Shown here: in pieces, positions 1-8,174 of the stretch | How positions within the stretch are numbered: position 1 is the stretch's first letter | Layout of the letters: each line of letters starts with the position of its first letter | Assembly (NCBI GenBank): GCA_023457355.1 | Contig: JAEWLW010000003.1 | Span: 1-64,000 of the forward strand | Source: Bacillota bacterium | Lineage (GTDB): Bacteria > Bacillota > Clostridia > Oscillospirales > Ruminococcaceae | Length of the DNA stretch: 64,000 nucleotides | Reading direction: 5' to 3' | Notes under the pieces: generated by a model | The model's input: the letters and a program-made list of their open reading frames with translations, nothing else | What the model was told of the DNA's origin: nothing | The model's database searches: none | Made by a program: the position numbers and the translations under genes

Positions 1-25
1 GGCTAATTTTGCGTCTGACTGTGTT

Positions 26-64
26 AAAAAGCAGCCATAAGCGCCAGCTTTATGTCTGCTTTTT
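26..64 (+). terminator. Terminator of a gene upstream of the window
   Basis: Inverted repeat AAAAAGCAG (26-34) with CTGCTTTTT (56-64), continued inside by CATAA/TTATG across a one-base mismatch, ending in five T. This is a classic intrinsic terminator. The gene it ends lies left of the window or on its edge. Confidence 0.7.
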
Positions 65-523
65 GCCTTGTCAGGCACAAAATTCTCTCGCCGCTAACCC
101 GCCCCTGAATTAATCAGAGTCTCCTTAGGAATTTACATAAAATAAATGCCGCTTATCGCGACAGGGGAACCCCCCGGCGAGGGTTCTCTCCGCAAAAACA
201 GCCGACTGGACTGTTTTTGCACCCGCGACTGCGCTTCTTACAGAATCCGGGCAGTTTGGAGCGCTGCCCGGATTGTTCGCATATAGGCGCGCGGCAGCTT
301 GGCTACGCTTATCACAGCGGGTGGCATAAATGCCCGCTGCTCCATCAAGACTTTGCGCGATTTGGAATTACGACAGCATGGGACGCGTTATGCGTTTTGA
401 CGCATAACAAGCACAGCGCAGCGGGGCTTCAATTAAGCCCCTGATTGAAAATGCGGACCCAAAAGCGCGACCAAAACTTTTAGTTTGTGCAACTTTTTCT
501 TTGAAACAGATTTTTGACGAGCT
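65..523. other. Hairpin-rich non-coding stretch
   Basis: No convincing gene. A 75-codon frame from a TTG at 217 has no ribosome site and no recognisable family. Six perfect short inverted repeats follow one another: 167-172/181-186 (6 bp), 192-201/211-220 (10 bp), 245-254/264-273 (10 bp), 315-321/333-339 (7 bp), 387-395/400-408 (9 bp, 4-base loop) and 423-429/435-441 (7 bp). This density suggests a structured RNA or remnants of one. I do not recognise a known family such as 6S, RNase P or tmRNA. Confidence 0.4.
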
Positions 524-561
524 ATTTTAAGCCGGCACCGTTCACGGTGCCGGCTTAAAAT
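524..561 (-). terminator. Terminator of iscS-iscU
   Basis: A perfect 18-bp inverted repeat (524-541 with 544-561) begins about 34 bases after the iscU stop. The arms have A/T ends and a GC core (GCCGGCACCG), so the hairpin can work on either strand. Its position favours termination of the minus-strand iscS-iscU operon. Confidence 0.7.
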
Positions 562-594
562 ATTTTACCATATGGAAAGGGAAATCAATTGTGT

Positions 595-1044
595 TTAACC
601 GTTCTCACAGGTAGCACAGTTTTCACAATGGTGCGGGTCATCCACAATTTTACCGACGATGGGCTCAGGGTCAACGCCCTGTCTGCGATAATAGTCCGAA
701 AGAGCGGCGCGTACCGCCTGTTCGGCCAACACGGAGCAGTGCACCTTGACAGGAGGCAGACCGTCCAGAGCCGTAATGACAGCCTTGTTGGAGAGCTGAA
801 GCGCTTCGTCAACTGTTTTGCCCTTGATCAGCTCGGTGGCCATCGAACTGGTGGCAATGGCGGCACCGCAGCCGAAGGTCTTGAATTTGACATCCTTTAT
901 CACGCCCTCATCAATTTTGAGGTACATTTTCATGATATCGCCGCAGACGGCATTGCCAACTTCGCCCACGCCGTTGGCGTCGGGCAGCTCTCCTACATTG
1001 CGCGGATTGGAAAAATGATCTAACACCTTTTCAGAATACATCAT
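595..1044 (-). CDS. iscU: Iron-sulfur cluster scaffold protein IscU/NifU-like
   Basis: Scaffold on which sulfur from the cysteine desulfurase and iron are assembled into Fe-S clusters in the cytoplasm. The three cluster cysteines are present: in NAVCGD (about residue 34), FGCGAA (about 59) and VHCSVL (about 103). The ATG at 1044 is chosen because AGGAAG lies 10 bases ahead; an upstream GTG at 1053 would touch the ribosome site. The protein has about 149 residues and ends in an extra Cys-rich tail, HHCENCATCENG, beyond the usual fold. It follows iscS by 32 bases and is co-transcribed with it. No iscR regulator is adjacent. Confidence 0.93.
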   Translation of the reverse strand: MMYSEKVLDHFSNPRNVGELPDANGVGEVGNAVCGDIMKMYLKIDEGVIKDVKFKTFGCGAAIATSSMATELIKGKTVDEALQLSNKAVITALDGLPPVKVHCSVLAEQAVRAALSDYYRRQGVDPEPIVGKIVDDPHHCENCATCENG

Positions 1045-1076
1045 ATCTATCACACTTCCTTATCTAATTGCAACAT

Positions 1077-2264
1077 TTATTTTTCTTCAGCCATGAGCTT
1101 TTCCCACACCGGCGACATCGCGCGCAGACGCGAAATGATCGCGGGCAGTTGGGTTAGGATATATTCGACATCTTCGTCGGTGCTCTCGTCGCTCAGGGAG
1201 ATGCGCAGCGAACCGTGCGCAATCTCGTGCGGCAGACCGATGGCCAGCAGCACATGGCTGGGGTCGAGCGAGCCAGAGGTGCAGGCGGAGCCGGAGGAGG
1301 CGCAGATACCTTTCATATCCAGCATCAGCAGCATGGATTCACCCTCGATGCCCTCAAACGAGATGTTCAGGCTACCGGGCAGACGGTGCGTGCGGCTGCC
1401 GTTTAAGCGGCAACGGGGAATATCCTTTAAAATACTGTCGATGAGCCGGTCACGCATTGCCTGCTTGCGAGCGTTGCGGGTTTCGATATCGGTGGCGGCA
1501 ATCTCAATGGCGGTGCCAAGTCCCACGATAGAAGCGAGGTTTTCAGTGCCAGCGCGGCGGCTGCGCTCCTGTGCGCCGCCGTCCATAAAGGTTTCGATGA
1601 CAACACCGTTTCGTATATAGAGCACGCCGACGCCCTTCGGCGCATGAATCTTGTGCCCGGAAAGCGAGAGCATGTCGATATTTTGTGCAACAACGTCGAT
1701 GGGCACATTGCCGACCGCCTGTACGGCATCGGTGTGGAACAAAACTTTGGCTGCACGGCAGACCGCGCCAATTTCGGCGATTGGCAGTATGGTGGCGATC
1801 TCGTTATTGGCATACATGATGCTGACCAGCGCGGTGTCGGGGCGGATGGCAGCCCGAACCTGCTCGGCCGAGATTAACCCCTCGCTGTCAACGGGAAGAT
1901 AGGTTACTTCAAAGCCCTGCTTTTCAAGTGCCTGGAAGGAATGCAGTACGGCGTGGTGCTCAAAGTTGGTGGTGATGAGATGCTTTTTGCCTTTTTTGGC
2001 GCCGACGGCGGCCGCGCCCTTGATGGCCCAGTTGTCCGACTCGGTGCCACAGGAGGTGAAAAAGATTTCGTTAACCTTGGCATTAAGCGCTTTTGCAACC
2101 TTTTCCCGGGCGGTATCCAGCGCAGCTTTGGCTTCGCGTCCCTTGGAATAGACACTGGAAGGGTTGCCGTAATGCTCGGTCAGATAGGGAAGCATCGCAT
2201 CCAGCACAGGTTTGGACACTGCGGTTGTAGCGGAGTTATCCGCATAAACAAAACGTTTTTCCAT
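1077..2264 (-). CDS. iscS: Cysteine desulfurase IscS/NifS
   Basis: PLP enzyme converting cysteine to alanine and passing persulfide sulfur to the IscU scaffold encoded next. Family marks: TTNFEHHAVL with the cofactor-stacking histidine, SLSGHKIHAPKG with the PLP lysine, and the mobile active-site loop CASSGSACTSGSLDPSHVL with its catalytic cysteine. The length of 395 residues is normal. ATG start with GGAGG seven bases upstream (2272-2276). First gene of a two-gene operon transcribed from the promoter at 2412-2440. Confidence 0.96.
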   Translation of the reverse strand: MEKRFVYADNSATTAVSKPVLDAMLPYLTEHYGNPSSVYSKGREAKAALDTAREKVAKALNAKVNEIFFTSCGTESDNWAIKGAAAVGAKKGKKHLITTNFEHHAVLHSFQALEKQGFEVTYLPVDSEGLISAEQVRAAIRPDTALVSIMYANNEIATILPIAEIGAVCRAAKVLFHTDAVQAVGNVPIDVVAQNIDMLSLSGHKIHAPKGVGVLYIRNGVVIETFMDGGAQERSRRAGTENLASIVGLGTAIEIAATDIETRNARKQAMRDRLIDSILKDIPRCRLNGSRTHRLPGSLNISFEGIEGESMLLMLDMKGICASSGSACTSGSLDPSHVLLAIGLPHEIAHGSLRISLSDESTDEDVEYILTQLPAIISRLRAMSPVWEKLMAEEK

Positions 2265-2411
2265 AATAAATCCTCCAAAAGCGAATATCGCTGTTTAAAC
2301 TGCCGTTTTGCCGTGCCAAAATGGCTGGGGCAACCGCGGCGATTATCAAATAACGCCTGTAAACATAAGAATGTCTCGAAAAGGGGAAGCTATACTTTTT
2401 TGGTCGACTTT

Positions 2412-2440
2412 ATTGTATACCTTATTTGTATGAAATGCAA
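2412..2440 (-). promoter_or_regulatory. Sigma-A promoter of iscS-iscU
   Basis: On the minus strand TTGCAT (2440-2435), a 17-bp spacer, then TACAAT (2417-2412). This gives a leader of about 140 bases before iscS. It begins just past the rnhA stop, so the two minus-strand units are probably transcribed separately, although I see no strong terminator between them. Confidence 0.65.
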
Positions 2441-2458
2441 TAGCTTTGGCTAACATTT

Positions 2459-2905
2459 CTAAAACTTTTTACTTTCGGCGACAGCAAGACGGTCGCAGCG
2501 CTCGTTTTCGGGGTGTTCATTGTGGCCCTTAATCCAGACAAAACGCACGCTGTGCCCCTCCAAAAGCGTGAGCAACTGCTGCCAGAGGTCGATATTTAAA
2601 GCCGGCTTTTTATCCGCCTTTACCCAGCCGCGTGCGCGCCACCCGCGTGCCCAGCCCTTTTCAACCGCATCGATCACATATTTTGAATCGCTGTAAAGGG
2701 TGACATCACAAGGCTCCTTCAGAGCCGAAAGCGCCTGTATCACGGCCGTAAGCTCCATGCGGTTATTCGTCGTCTCTTTCTCGCCGCCCGAAAGCTCCCG
2801 CTCTACAGTACCATAACGCAAAATTGCGCCCCAGCCACCCGGGCCGGGGTTGCCGGAACATGCGCCGTCCGTGAAAATTGAAACTTTTTTTTGTGGTATC
2901 GACAT
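2459..2905 (-). CDS. rnhA: Ribonuclease HI
   Basis: Endonuclease cutting the RNA strand of RNA-DNA hybrids. Catalytic residues are all visible: Asp13 in FTDGACSGNPGPGG, Glu51 in NNRMELTAV, Asp73 in YSDSKYV, Asp138 in NERCDRLA, with His128 in the flexible loop. It has 148 residues, a single domain without the N-terminal hybrid-binding domain seen in RNase H of some Firmicutes. ATG start with GGAGG five bases ahead. Transcribed alone, divergent from rnjA. Confidence 0.96.
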   Translation of the reverse strand: MSIPQKKVSIFTDGACSGNPGPGGWGAILRYGTVERELSGGEKETTNNRMELTAVIQALSALKEPCDVTLYSDSKYVIDAVEKGWARGWRARGWVKADKKPALNIDLWQQLLTLLEGHSVRFVWIKGHNEHPENERCDRLAVAESKKF

Positions 2906-2959
2906 AAAGCCCTCCAGAATTTGTGCTAATTTATTAATAATATTTTTGTTTTCGGTATT

Positions 2960-2988
2960 ATTATATTACACCTTTACGCGGTGCACAA
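2960..2988 (-). promoter_or_regulatory. Promoter of rnhA
   Basis: Minus strand: TTGTGC (2988-2983), 17-bp spacer, perfect TATAAT (2965-2960). The -35 is weak and the -10 ideal. It lies back to back with the rnjA promoter. Confidence 0.5.
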
Positions 2989-3013
2989 TAGGGATGTGCT
3001 ATTAGCGGCTTGC

Positions 3014-3042
3014 TTGACAAATTTGCAGTTAGCGCATATAAT
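3014..3042 (+). promoter_or_regulatory. Perfect-consensus sigma-A promoter of rnjA
   Basis: TTGACA (3014-3019), a 17-bp spacer and TATAAT (3037-3042), a 12/12 match to the sigma-A consensus at optimal spacing. The predicted start near 3049 leaves an AT-rich leader of about 140 bases before the GTG of rnjA. Confidence 0.85.
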
Positions 3043-3188
3043 AATTAAATTGTAAAACTATGTCATTTAAATATACACATCAATAATTTGTTTTTGATAA
3101 GTTTTGATTTGTTTTTTTTCGTCGTTGACCGGAAATAGCGGCGAAACTTACATAATACATTAAGAAAATAGAATATGGAGGATTATTT

Positions 3189-5312
3189 GTGCCTGAAACA
3201 AAAAACAAAACGTCCGCCGAGGGAAAAAACAATTTCTCCCGGCGCTCAGGGTTTGCGCCTAAAAACCGCCAACAGGTTTCTGAAAATACGGTTATGACCG
3301 AAACCGGCTTATATGGTAAGGTGGACTTGGATACCCCAACAACCACCTCTCAGCCAAAGCAGGAGGAACCCAAACAAAAAACGGCCGCCGGGGTACACAG
3401 GCCCAGAAAGCCGCTTTCTAAAAAAGAAATGCTTGACCAAAAGGTGGATACCCGCGCTGAGCAACCGGCCACCAAAGAAGCGGCACCGCCGCAAAAACCT
3501 GCCGGACGTCGCCGCGGCAGACCCAAAAAGCCTGCGGCCGTACAAACGGCTCCTGCCGATGCCGCAACGAAAGCCCCCACAACGGCGGAGGGTAAAAAAA
3601 CCAGGAACCGCCGTGGACAGAAAAAAGAATCGCCGGAAAAAACACCGGTGCGTATCATCCCGCTTGGAGGCCTGGGCGAAATAGGCAAAAATATGACGGT
3701 TATTGAGTATAAAAACGATATGATCATCATTGACTGCGGCCTGGCTTTTCCGGATGACGATATGCCGGGCATTGACCTGGTCATTCCGGATTTTTCGTAT
3801 GTGGTTAAGAACAAGGAAAAGGTGCGCGGCGTCTTTTTAACCCATGGCCATGAAGACCACATCGGTGCGCTGAGCTACCTCTTAAAGGAAATTAACGTGC
3901 CCGTTTATTCAGCCCGGCTGACCATCGGCCTGGTGGAGGGCAAGCTCAAGGAAGCAGGCATCTTAAACAGCGCCAAACTCAACGTTCAAAAGGCGGGAGA
4001 TGTCGTCAAGATGGGCGACATCTCGGTGGAGTTTATCGCGGTTAATCACTCCATTCCGGACGCGTGCGGCTTTGCTGTTTTTACGCCCGTCGGCACGCTG
4101 GTGCACACAGGCGACTTCAAAATCGACTACACGCCCGTGGACGGTCAGATGATTGACCTCGCGCGCTTCGGCGAGTTGGGCCGCCACGGCGTGCTCGCGC
4201 TGATGTCCGATTCAACCAACGCCGAGCGTCCCGGCATGACGCCGAGCGAACGCCGCGTGGGCGAATCATTTGAGATGCTCTTTAAAAAGGCGGGCGACCG
4301 CCGGATTATTGTGGCGTCCTTCTCTTCAAATGTGCACCGCATCCAGCAGGTCATTGATACCGCTGTGCATCACGGCCGAAAGGTCGTTGTTTCCGGGCGC
4401 AGCATGGAGAATGTGACGTCAAAGGCGTTGGAGCTGGGATACCTCAAAGCCCCTCAGGGAACCATTATAGATGTTGACCACATGCGCGGCATTCCGGACG
4501 AGAGCGTGGTCATTATCACGACCGGCAGTCAGGGCGAGCCCATGAGTGCGCTTACCCGAATGGCCCGCGGCGATCACCGTAAAATCAGCGTCACCGGGCA
4601 CGATTTTATCATCATTTCCGCCACGCCGATTCCAGGCAACGAAAAGCTGGTCGGCAAGGTAATCAACGACCTCATGGCATTGGGTGCCGAAGTTATCTAT
4701 GAAAGCATCATGGGTATCCATGTTTCGGGCCACGCCTGCCGCGAGGAAATCCGCACCATTCTCGGACTTACCAAACCGAAGTTTTTTATCCCTGTGCACG
4801 GCGAATATAAGCATCTGGTCAAAAACCGGGAGCTGGCCATTGAGATGGGGGTCGAGCTTGATCACATCGTCGTCAGCGAGACCGGCCGCGTCATTGAGTT
4901 GACAGGGGATTCGGCCAAAGCGGCGACAACGGTGCAGTCCGGCGCCGTCATGGTCGACGGCAGCGGAATCGGCGATGTCGGCAGCATTGTGCTGCGCGAC
5001 CGCAAGCTGCTGGCTGAGGAAGGGTTGATCATCGCCGTGGCGGCGATAGATGCCAAGACCGGTGCCGTCATTTCAGGGCCGGATATCGTCTCGCGCGGGT
5101 TTGTATATGTGCGCGAATCCGAGGAACTGTTGACCGGCGCAAAGCAGGTCTGCAAGCAGGCGCTTAATTCTACCGCCGCCAATGCGCAGGGGGGCCGCGA
5201 GTGGTCAAACCTTAAGCAGGCGGTAAGGGACCAGCTTGGCGGTTTTTTATACACCAAGACCAAGCGCCGCCCGATGATTCTGCCTATCATACAGGAGATA
5301 CAGGTTCCGTAA
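3189..5312 (+). CDS. rnjA: Ribonuclease J with long basic N-terminal extension
   Basis: Metallo-beta-lactamase/beta-CASP ribonuclease with endo- and 5'-3' exonuclease activity, central to RNA decay and rRNA maturation in Firmicutes. The metal site HGHEDH is at residues 219-224; the core begins near residue 153 (RIIPLGGLGEIGKN) and runs through the beta-CASP region to a C-terminal domain ending QEIQVP. The total of 707 residues exceeds the usual 555 or so because of about 150 N-terminal residues rich in Lys, Arg, Pro, Ala and Gln, probably disordered. GTG start with GGAGG about seven bases ahead. Monocistronic, with a consensus promoter upstream and a terminator downstream. Confidence 0.95.
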   Translation: MPETKNKTSAEGKNNFSRRSGFAPKNRQQVSENTVMTETGLYGKVDLDTPTTTSQPKQEEPKQKTAAGVHRPRKPLSKKEMLDQKVDTRAEQPATKEAAPPQKPAGRRRGRPKKPAAVQTAPADAATKAPTTAEGKKTRNRRGQKKESPEKTPVRIIPLGGLGEIGKNMTVIEYKNDMIIIDCGLAFPDDDMPGIDLVIPDFSYVVKNKEKVRGVFLTHGHEDHIGALSYLLKEINVPVYSARLTIGLVEGKLKEAGILNSAKLNVQKAGDVVKMGDISVEFIAVNHSIPDACGFAVFTPVGTLVHTGDFKIDYTPVDGQMIDLARFGELGRHGVLALMSDSTNAERPGMTPSERRVGESFEMLFKKAGDRRIIVASFSSNVHRIQQVIDTAVHHGRKVVVSGRSMENVTSKALELGYLKAPQGTIIDVDHMRGIPDESVVIITTGSQGEPMSALTRMARGDHRKISVTGHDFIIISATPIPGNEKLVGKVINDLMALGAEVIYESIMGIHVSGHACREEIRTILGLTKPKFFIPVHGEYKHLVKNRELAIEMGVELDHIVVSETGRVIELTGDSAKAATTVQSGAVMVDGSGIGDVGSIVLRDRKLLAEEGLIIAVAAIDAKTGAVISGPDIVSRGFVYVRESEELLTGAKQVCKQALNSTAANAQGGREWSNLKQAVRDQLGGFLYTKTKRRPMILPIIQEIQVP

Positions 5313-5396
5313 CCCTTCTTATGGAAGGCGGGGCTGTTCCAAAATCTTTCGTGGTTTTTTATGTGTGCTTTATAACCCGGAAACGGGCGGCAATTT

Positions 5397-5425
5397 AAAA
5401 AGGGGGTGCAGTGCGCCCCCCTTTT
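5397..5425 (+). terminator. Terminator of rnjA
   Basis: Stem GGGGGTGC (5402-5409) with GCGCCCCC (5413-5420), one G-T pair, flanked by A-run and followed by TTTT (5422-5425). Confidence 0.75.
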
Positions 5426-5511
5426 GCTTTAAAAACTGCTGTGCACCTTGTGGCGCATGGCGGTTGAATGTGCCGACCTGCCAAAAGTTGATAATAGCCT
5501 GTTGATTTGTT

Positions 5512-5540
5512 TTGCCATTTTAACGTAAAAGTGTTATAAT
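5512..5540 (+). promoter_or_regulatory. Promoter of gdpP-rplI-dnaB cluster
   Basis: TTGCCA (5512-5517), 17-bp spacer, TATAAT (5535-5540): 11 of 12 consensus bases. It lies 54 bases before the gdpP start. Confidence 0.75.
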
Positions 5541-5594
5541 TAATCAGCACATCACCTGTTAACCACGTTTAGACATTTGACATAGGAGAATGCG

Positions 5595-7580
5595 ATGAGA
5601 CAGAAAAATAGGCTTTACAGGCCTGTCTTTTATCTGATGCTGTTTGAGTTGACTGCGGTTTGCCTGGCGGCGCTGTATTTTCATATCACCTATTTTTATA
5701 TCGTGATGGCCATCTCTTTTGTAACGCTTGGTTTGGCGCTGGTGTACATGCTTGGGGCGGACCGTGAGGTCGACCGCTTTGTTGCGCAGATCGGTGAAGA
5801 GATCAGCCAAATGCAGACCGATACGCTGGTGTCGTTGCCCATGCCGGTTCTGGTAGCGGACGATAAAGGTGAAATTCTCTGGTATAATGATTATTGCCGC
5901 ACCCATCTGTTTACCGATAGCGATCGGTACGGAAGGCCTGTTGGCGAAATTCTTGGTGAGATAAACGGTGAAGAGGAAAGCTTTTCAATCGAGTTTAAGG
6001 GCCATTCCTACACGGTCTATTCCGCGCGCAGAAGCCGTGGCAGCGGTGAGGGCCAGGCCGAAGAGGACGAGCGTTCACTGTTTGTCTATTATCTGTGCGA
6101 GGATACCGACCTCAAACGCGATGCGGCGTTGTATTGGGCGTCGCGCCCCTCGATGATGGCGATCATGATCGACAGCCTCGACGAGGCGTTGCAGGATGCG
6201 AAGGAGAACGAGCGGTCCCAGTTGATGGCGCAGGTGGAATATGTCATCGAGCAGTTTGTTGGCGACCATGACGGCTTTGTCATCAAGACTGACCGCGACC
6301 GTTTTTTTGCGGTTATTGAAGAGCGCCACATGCCCGGTATTGTTGAAAAGCGTTTTGTGTTGCTGGACCGTGTGCGTGCGCTTTCCAGTGTGGATAAAAT
6401 TCCGGTAACCCTTTCAATCGGCGTTGCGCGGAATGTCGATTCTTACCCCGAGGGCGAGCAGGCGGCGCGCCAGGCGCTGGATATGGCGCAGGGCCGCGGC
6501 GGCGATCAGGCCGCGGTCAAGACGCCCAGCGGTTATGATTTCTATGGCGGCGTTTCAAAGGGGATTGAAAAACGCACTAAAGTTAAGACCCGCATTGTGG
6601 CCACCGCTTTGGCTGAACTGATTGAATCCAGCTCCAATGTTATTATTATGGGGCATAAGTTTGCCGACCTTGACAGCCTTGGCGCAGCGGTCGGCTTGCT
6701 GCGGCCGATTCGGCAAATGGGCAAACCCGCCGTTATTGCTATAAACCGCGCCCGAAACCTCGTGAACACTTTAATCGAGCGGTTGGAGAAAAACGGCTAT
6801 GAAAACAGTTTCTTAAACCCGTTTGATATCATGGATACCATCACTGCCAACACGCTGCTCATCATTGTGGATACGCACCTGGAGCATGTGCTGGAATCTT
6901 CCGAGCTTTATCGCGCGTGTAAAAATGTTGCCATCATCGACCATCATCGCCGTATGGTGGGCTATATTGATAACGCGGTCATTTTCTATCACGAACCCTA
7001 CGCGTCCTCAACTTCTGAAATGGTCACCGAGCTTATTCAATATTTTGGCGATAAGCACCGTATCACCCGTACGGAAGCGGAGGCGCTTCTGTCCGGCATT
7101 ATGCTCGATACCCGCAACTTTGTCATTCGCACCGGCGTGCGTACCTTTGAGGCGGCGGCCTATTTGCGGCGTCAGGGGGCGGATACGGTTGAAGTACGTA
7201 AGCTGTTCTCTTCGTCGATGGAGTTTTACCAGCAGCGGGCGCGGGTGGTTTCCTCTGCGGAAATTTACCACCGCTGTGCCATCGCCGCGGCGCCTTCAAT
7301 GGGCGAAAATATCAAGCTTGTTGCGCCGCAGGCCGCGGATGAATTGCTTAATATCAGCGAGGTGGACGCGTCGTTTGTCCTTTATGAATATGACGACGGC
7401 ATCTCTATTTCCGCGCGCTCAATGGGCAAGATGAACGTTCAGGTTGTTATGGAGGCGTTGGGCGGCGGCGGGCATCAGACGATGGCTGCGACCCAGATTC
7501 CGGATATTTCGATGGAGGATGCACGTCAGAAGCTGCTTGAAGCGGTTGAGGAATACACACAGCAAAACCATATGAGCTAG
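5595..7580 (+). CDS. gdpP: Cyclic-di-AMP phosphodiesterase GdpP (DHH/DHHA1)
   Basis: Membrane phosphodiesterase hydrolysing c-di-AMP, the counterpart of CdaA encoded at 41.8 kb. Domains in order: two N-terminal membrane helices (about residues 10-52), a PAS-like segment, a degenerate GGDEF domain, then the catalytic DHH domain with GHKFADLDSLGAA and D449-H450-H451 (IIDHHRR), and a C-terminal DHHA1 domain with GGGGHQTMAATQ. The length of 661 residues matches the family. ATG at 5595 with AGGAGA upstream. Order gdpP-rplI-dnaB is as in Bacillus (yybT-rplI-dnaC). Confidence 0.95.
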   Translation: MRQKNRLYRPVFYLMLFELTAVCLAALYFHITYFYIVMAISFVTLGLALVYMLGADREVDRFVAQIGEEISQMQTDTLVSLPMPVLVADDKGEILWYNDYCRTHLFTDSDRYGRPVGEILGEINGEEESFSIEFKGHSYTVYSARRSRGSGEGQAEEDERSLFVYYLCEDTDLKRDAALYWASRPSMMAIMIDSLDEALQDAKENERSQLMAQVEYVIEQFVGDHDGFVIKTDRDRFFAVIEERHMPGIVEKRFVLLDRVRALSSVDKIPVTLSIGVARNVDSYPEGEQAARQALDMAQGRGGDQAAVKTPSGYDFYGGVSKGIEKRTKVKTRIVATALAELIESSSNVIIMGHKFADLDSLGAAVGLLRPIRQMGKPAVIAINRARNLVNTLIERLEKNGYENSFLNPFDIMDTITANTLLIIVDTHLEHVLESSELYRACKNVAIIDHHRRMVGYIDNAVIFYHEPYASSTSEMVTELIQYFGDKHRITRTEAEALLSGIMLDTRNFVIRTGVRTFEAAAYLRRQGADTVEVRKLFSSSMEFYQQRARVVSSAEIYHRCAIAAAPSMGENIKLVAPQAADELLNISEVDASFVLYEYDDGISISARSMGKMNVQVVMEALGGGGHQTMAATQIPDISMEDARQKLLEAVEEYTQQNHMS

Positions 7581-7634
7581 AACGCTTCAACAGACTTTTT
7601 GTGTTTAAACTTTAATGCTGGAGGTACACTCAGA

Positions 7635-8078
7635 ATGAAAGTAATTTTATTGGCGGACGTCAAAGGCACCGGCAAAAAAGGTGAACTGCATGACGTTTCG
7701 GACGGATATGCCCGCAATTTTTTGATGCCTAAAAAACTGGCGCAGCCCGCAACCGCTCAGGCGGTGGGCGAGATGAAAGCCAAACAGGAATCTGCGGCGC
7801 ACCGCGCCCAGATGGAACGGCAAAACGCAGAAGCGCTGGCGAAAAAACTCAACGCAATTTCCGTCACGGTACACGCCAAGGCTGGTGCCGGCGGAAGACT
7901 GTTTGGCGCTGTTACCACCAAGGAAATTGCGGAAGCCATGACCGAGCAGCTCGGTACGGCAATTGATAAGAAGAAAGTTTCAATTGACGGCGATATCAAG
8001 GCCTACGGCGAATATGAGGCGGTTGTTAAGCTGCACGCGGGTATTGCCGCAAAAACAAAGGTGATTGTCTGCGAGTAG
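7635..8078 (+). CDS. rplI: 50S ribosomal protein bL9
   Basis: Large-subunit protein binding 23S rRNA at the base of the L1 stalk. The N-terminal domain starts MKVILLADVKGTGKKG and contains the family signature around GYARNFLMPKKLA; a long helix links it to the C-terminal domain. It has 147 residues, the normal size. ATG at 7635 is preceded by GGAGG ten bases upstream; a frame opening 12 codons earlier has no ribosome site. It lies 54 bases after gdpP, in the same direction. Confidence 0.96.
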   Translation: MKVILLADVKGTGKKGELHDVSDGYARNFLMPKKLAQPATAQAVGEMKAKQESAAHRAQMERQNAEALAKKLNAISVTVHAKAGAGGRLFGAVTTKEIAEAMTEQLGTAIDKKKVSIDGDIKAYGEYEAVVKLHAGIAAKTKVIVCE

Positions 8079-8174
8079 GCAAAATTGGCCAATATAATCG
8101 CTGTGCGGTTGTTCTTTTACCGCCGGCCTTTATTTGTTGCACTTTTGATTCAAATAGGCACGGAGGGTCTTGGG

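Noticed and set aside
217..444. 75-codon frame with Cys/His residues
   Set aside because: TTG start without ribosome site, overlaps the hairpin array, no family likeness.
589..1023. Long frames opposite iscU and iscS on the plus strand
   Set aside because: Antisense shadows of confidently identified genes.
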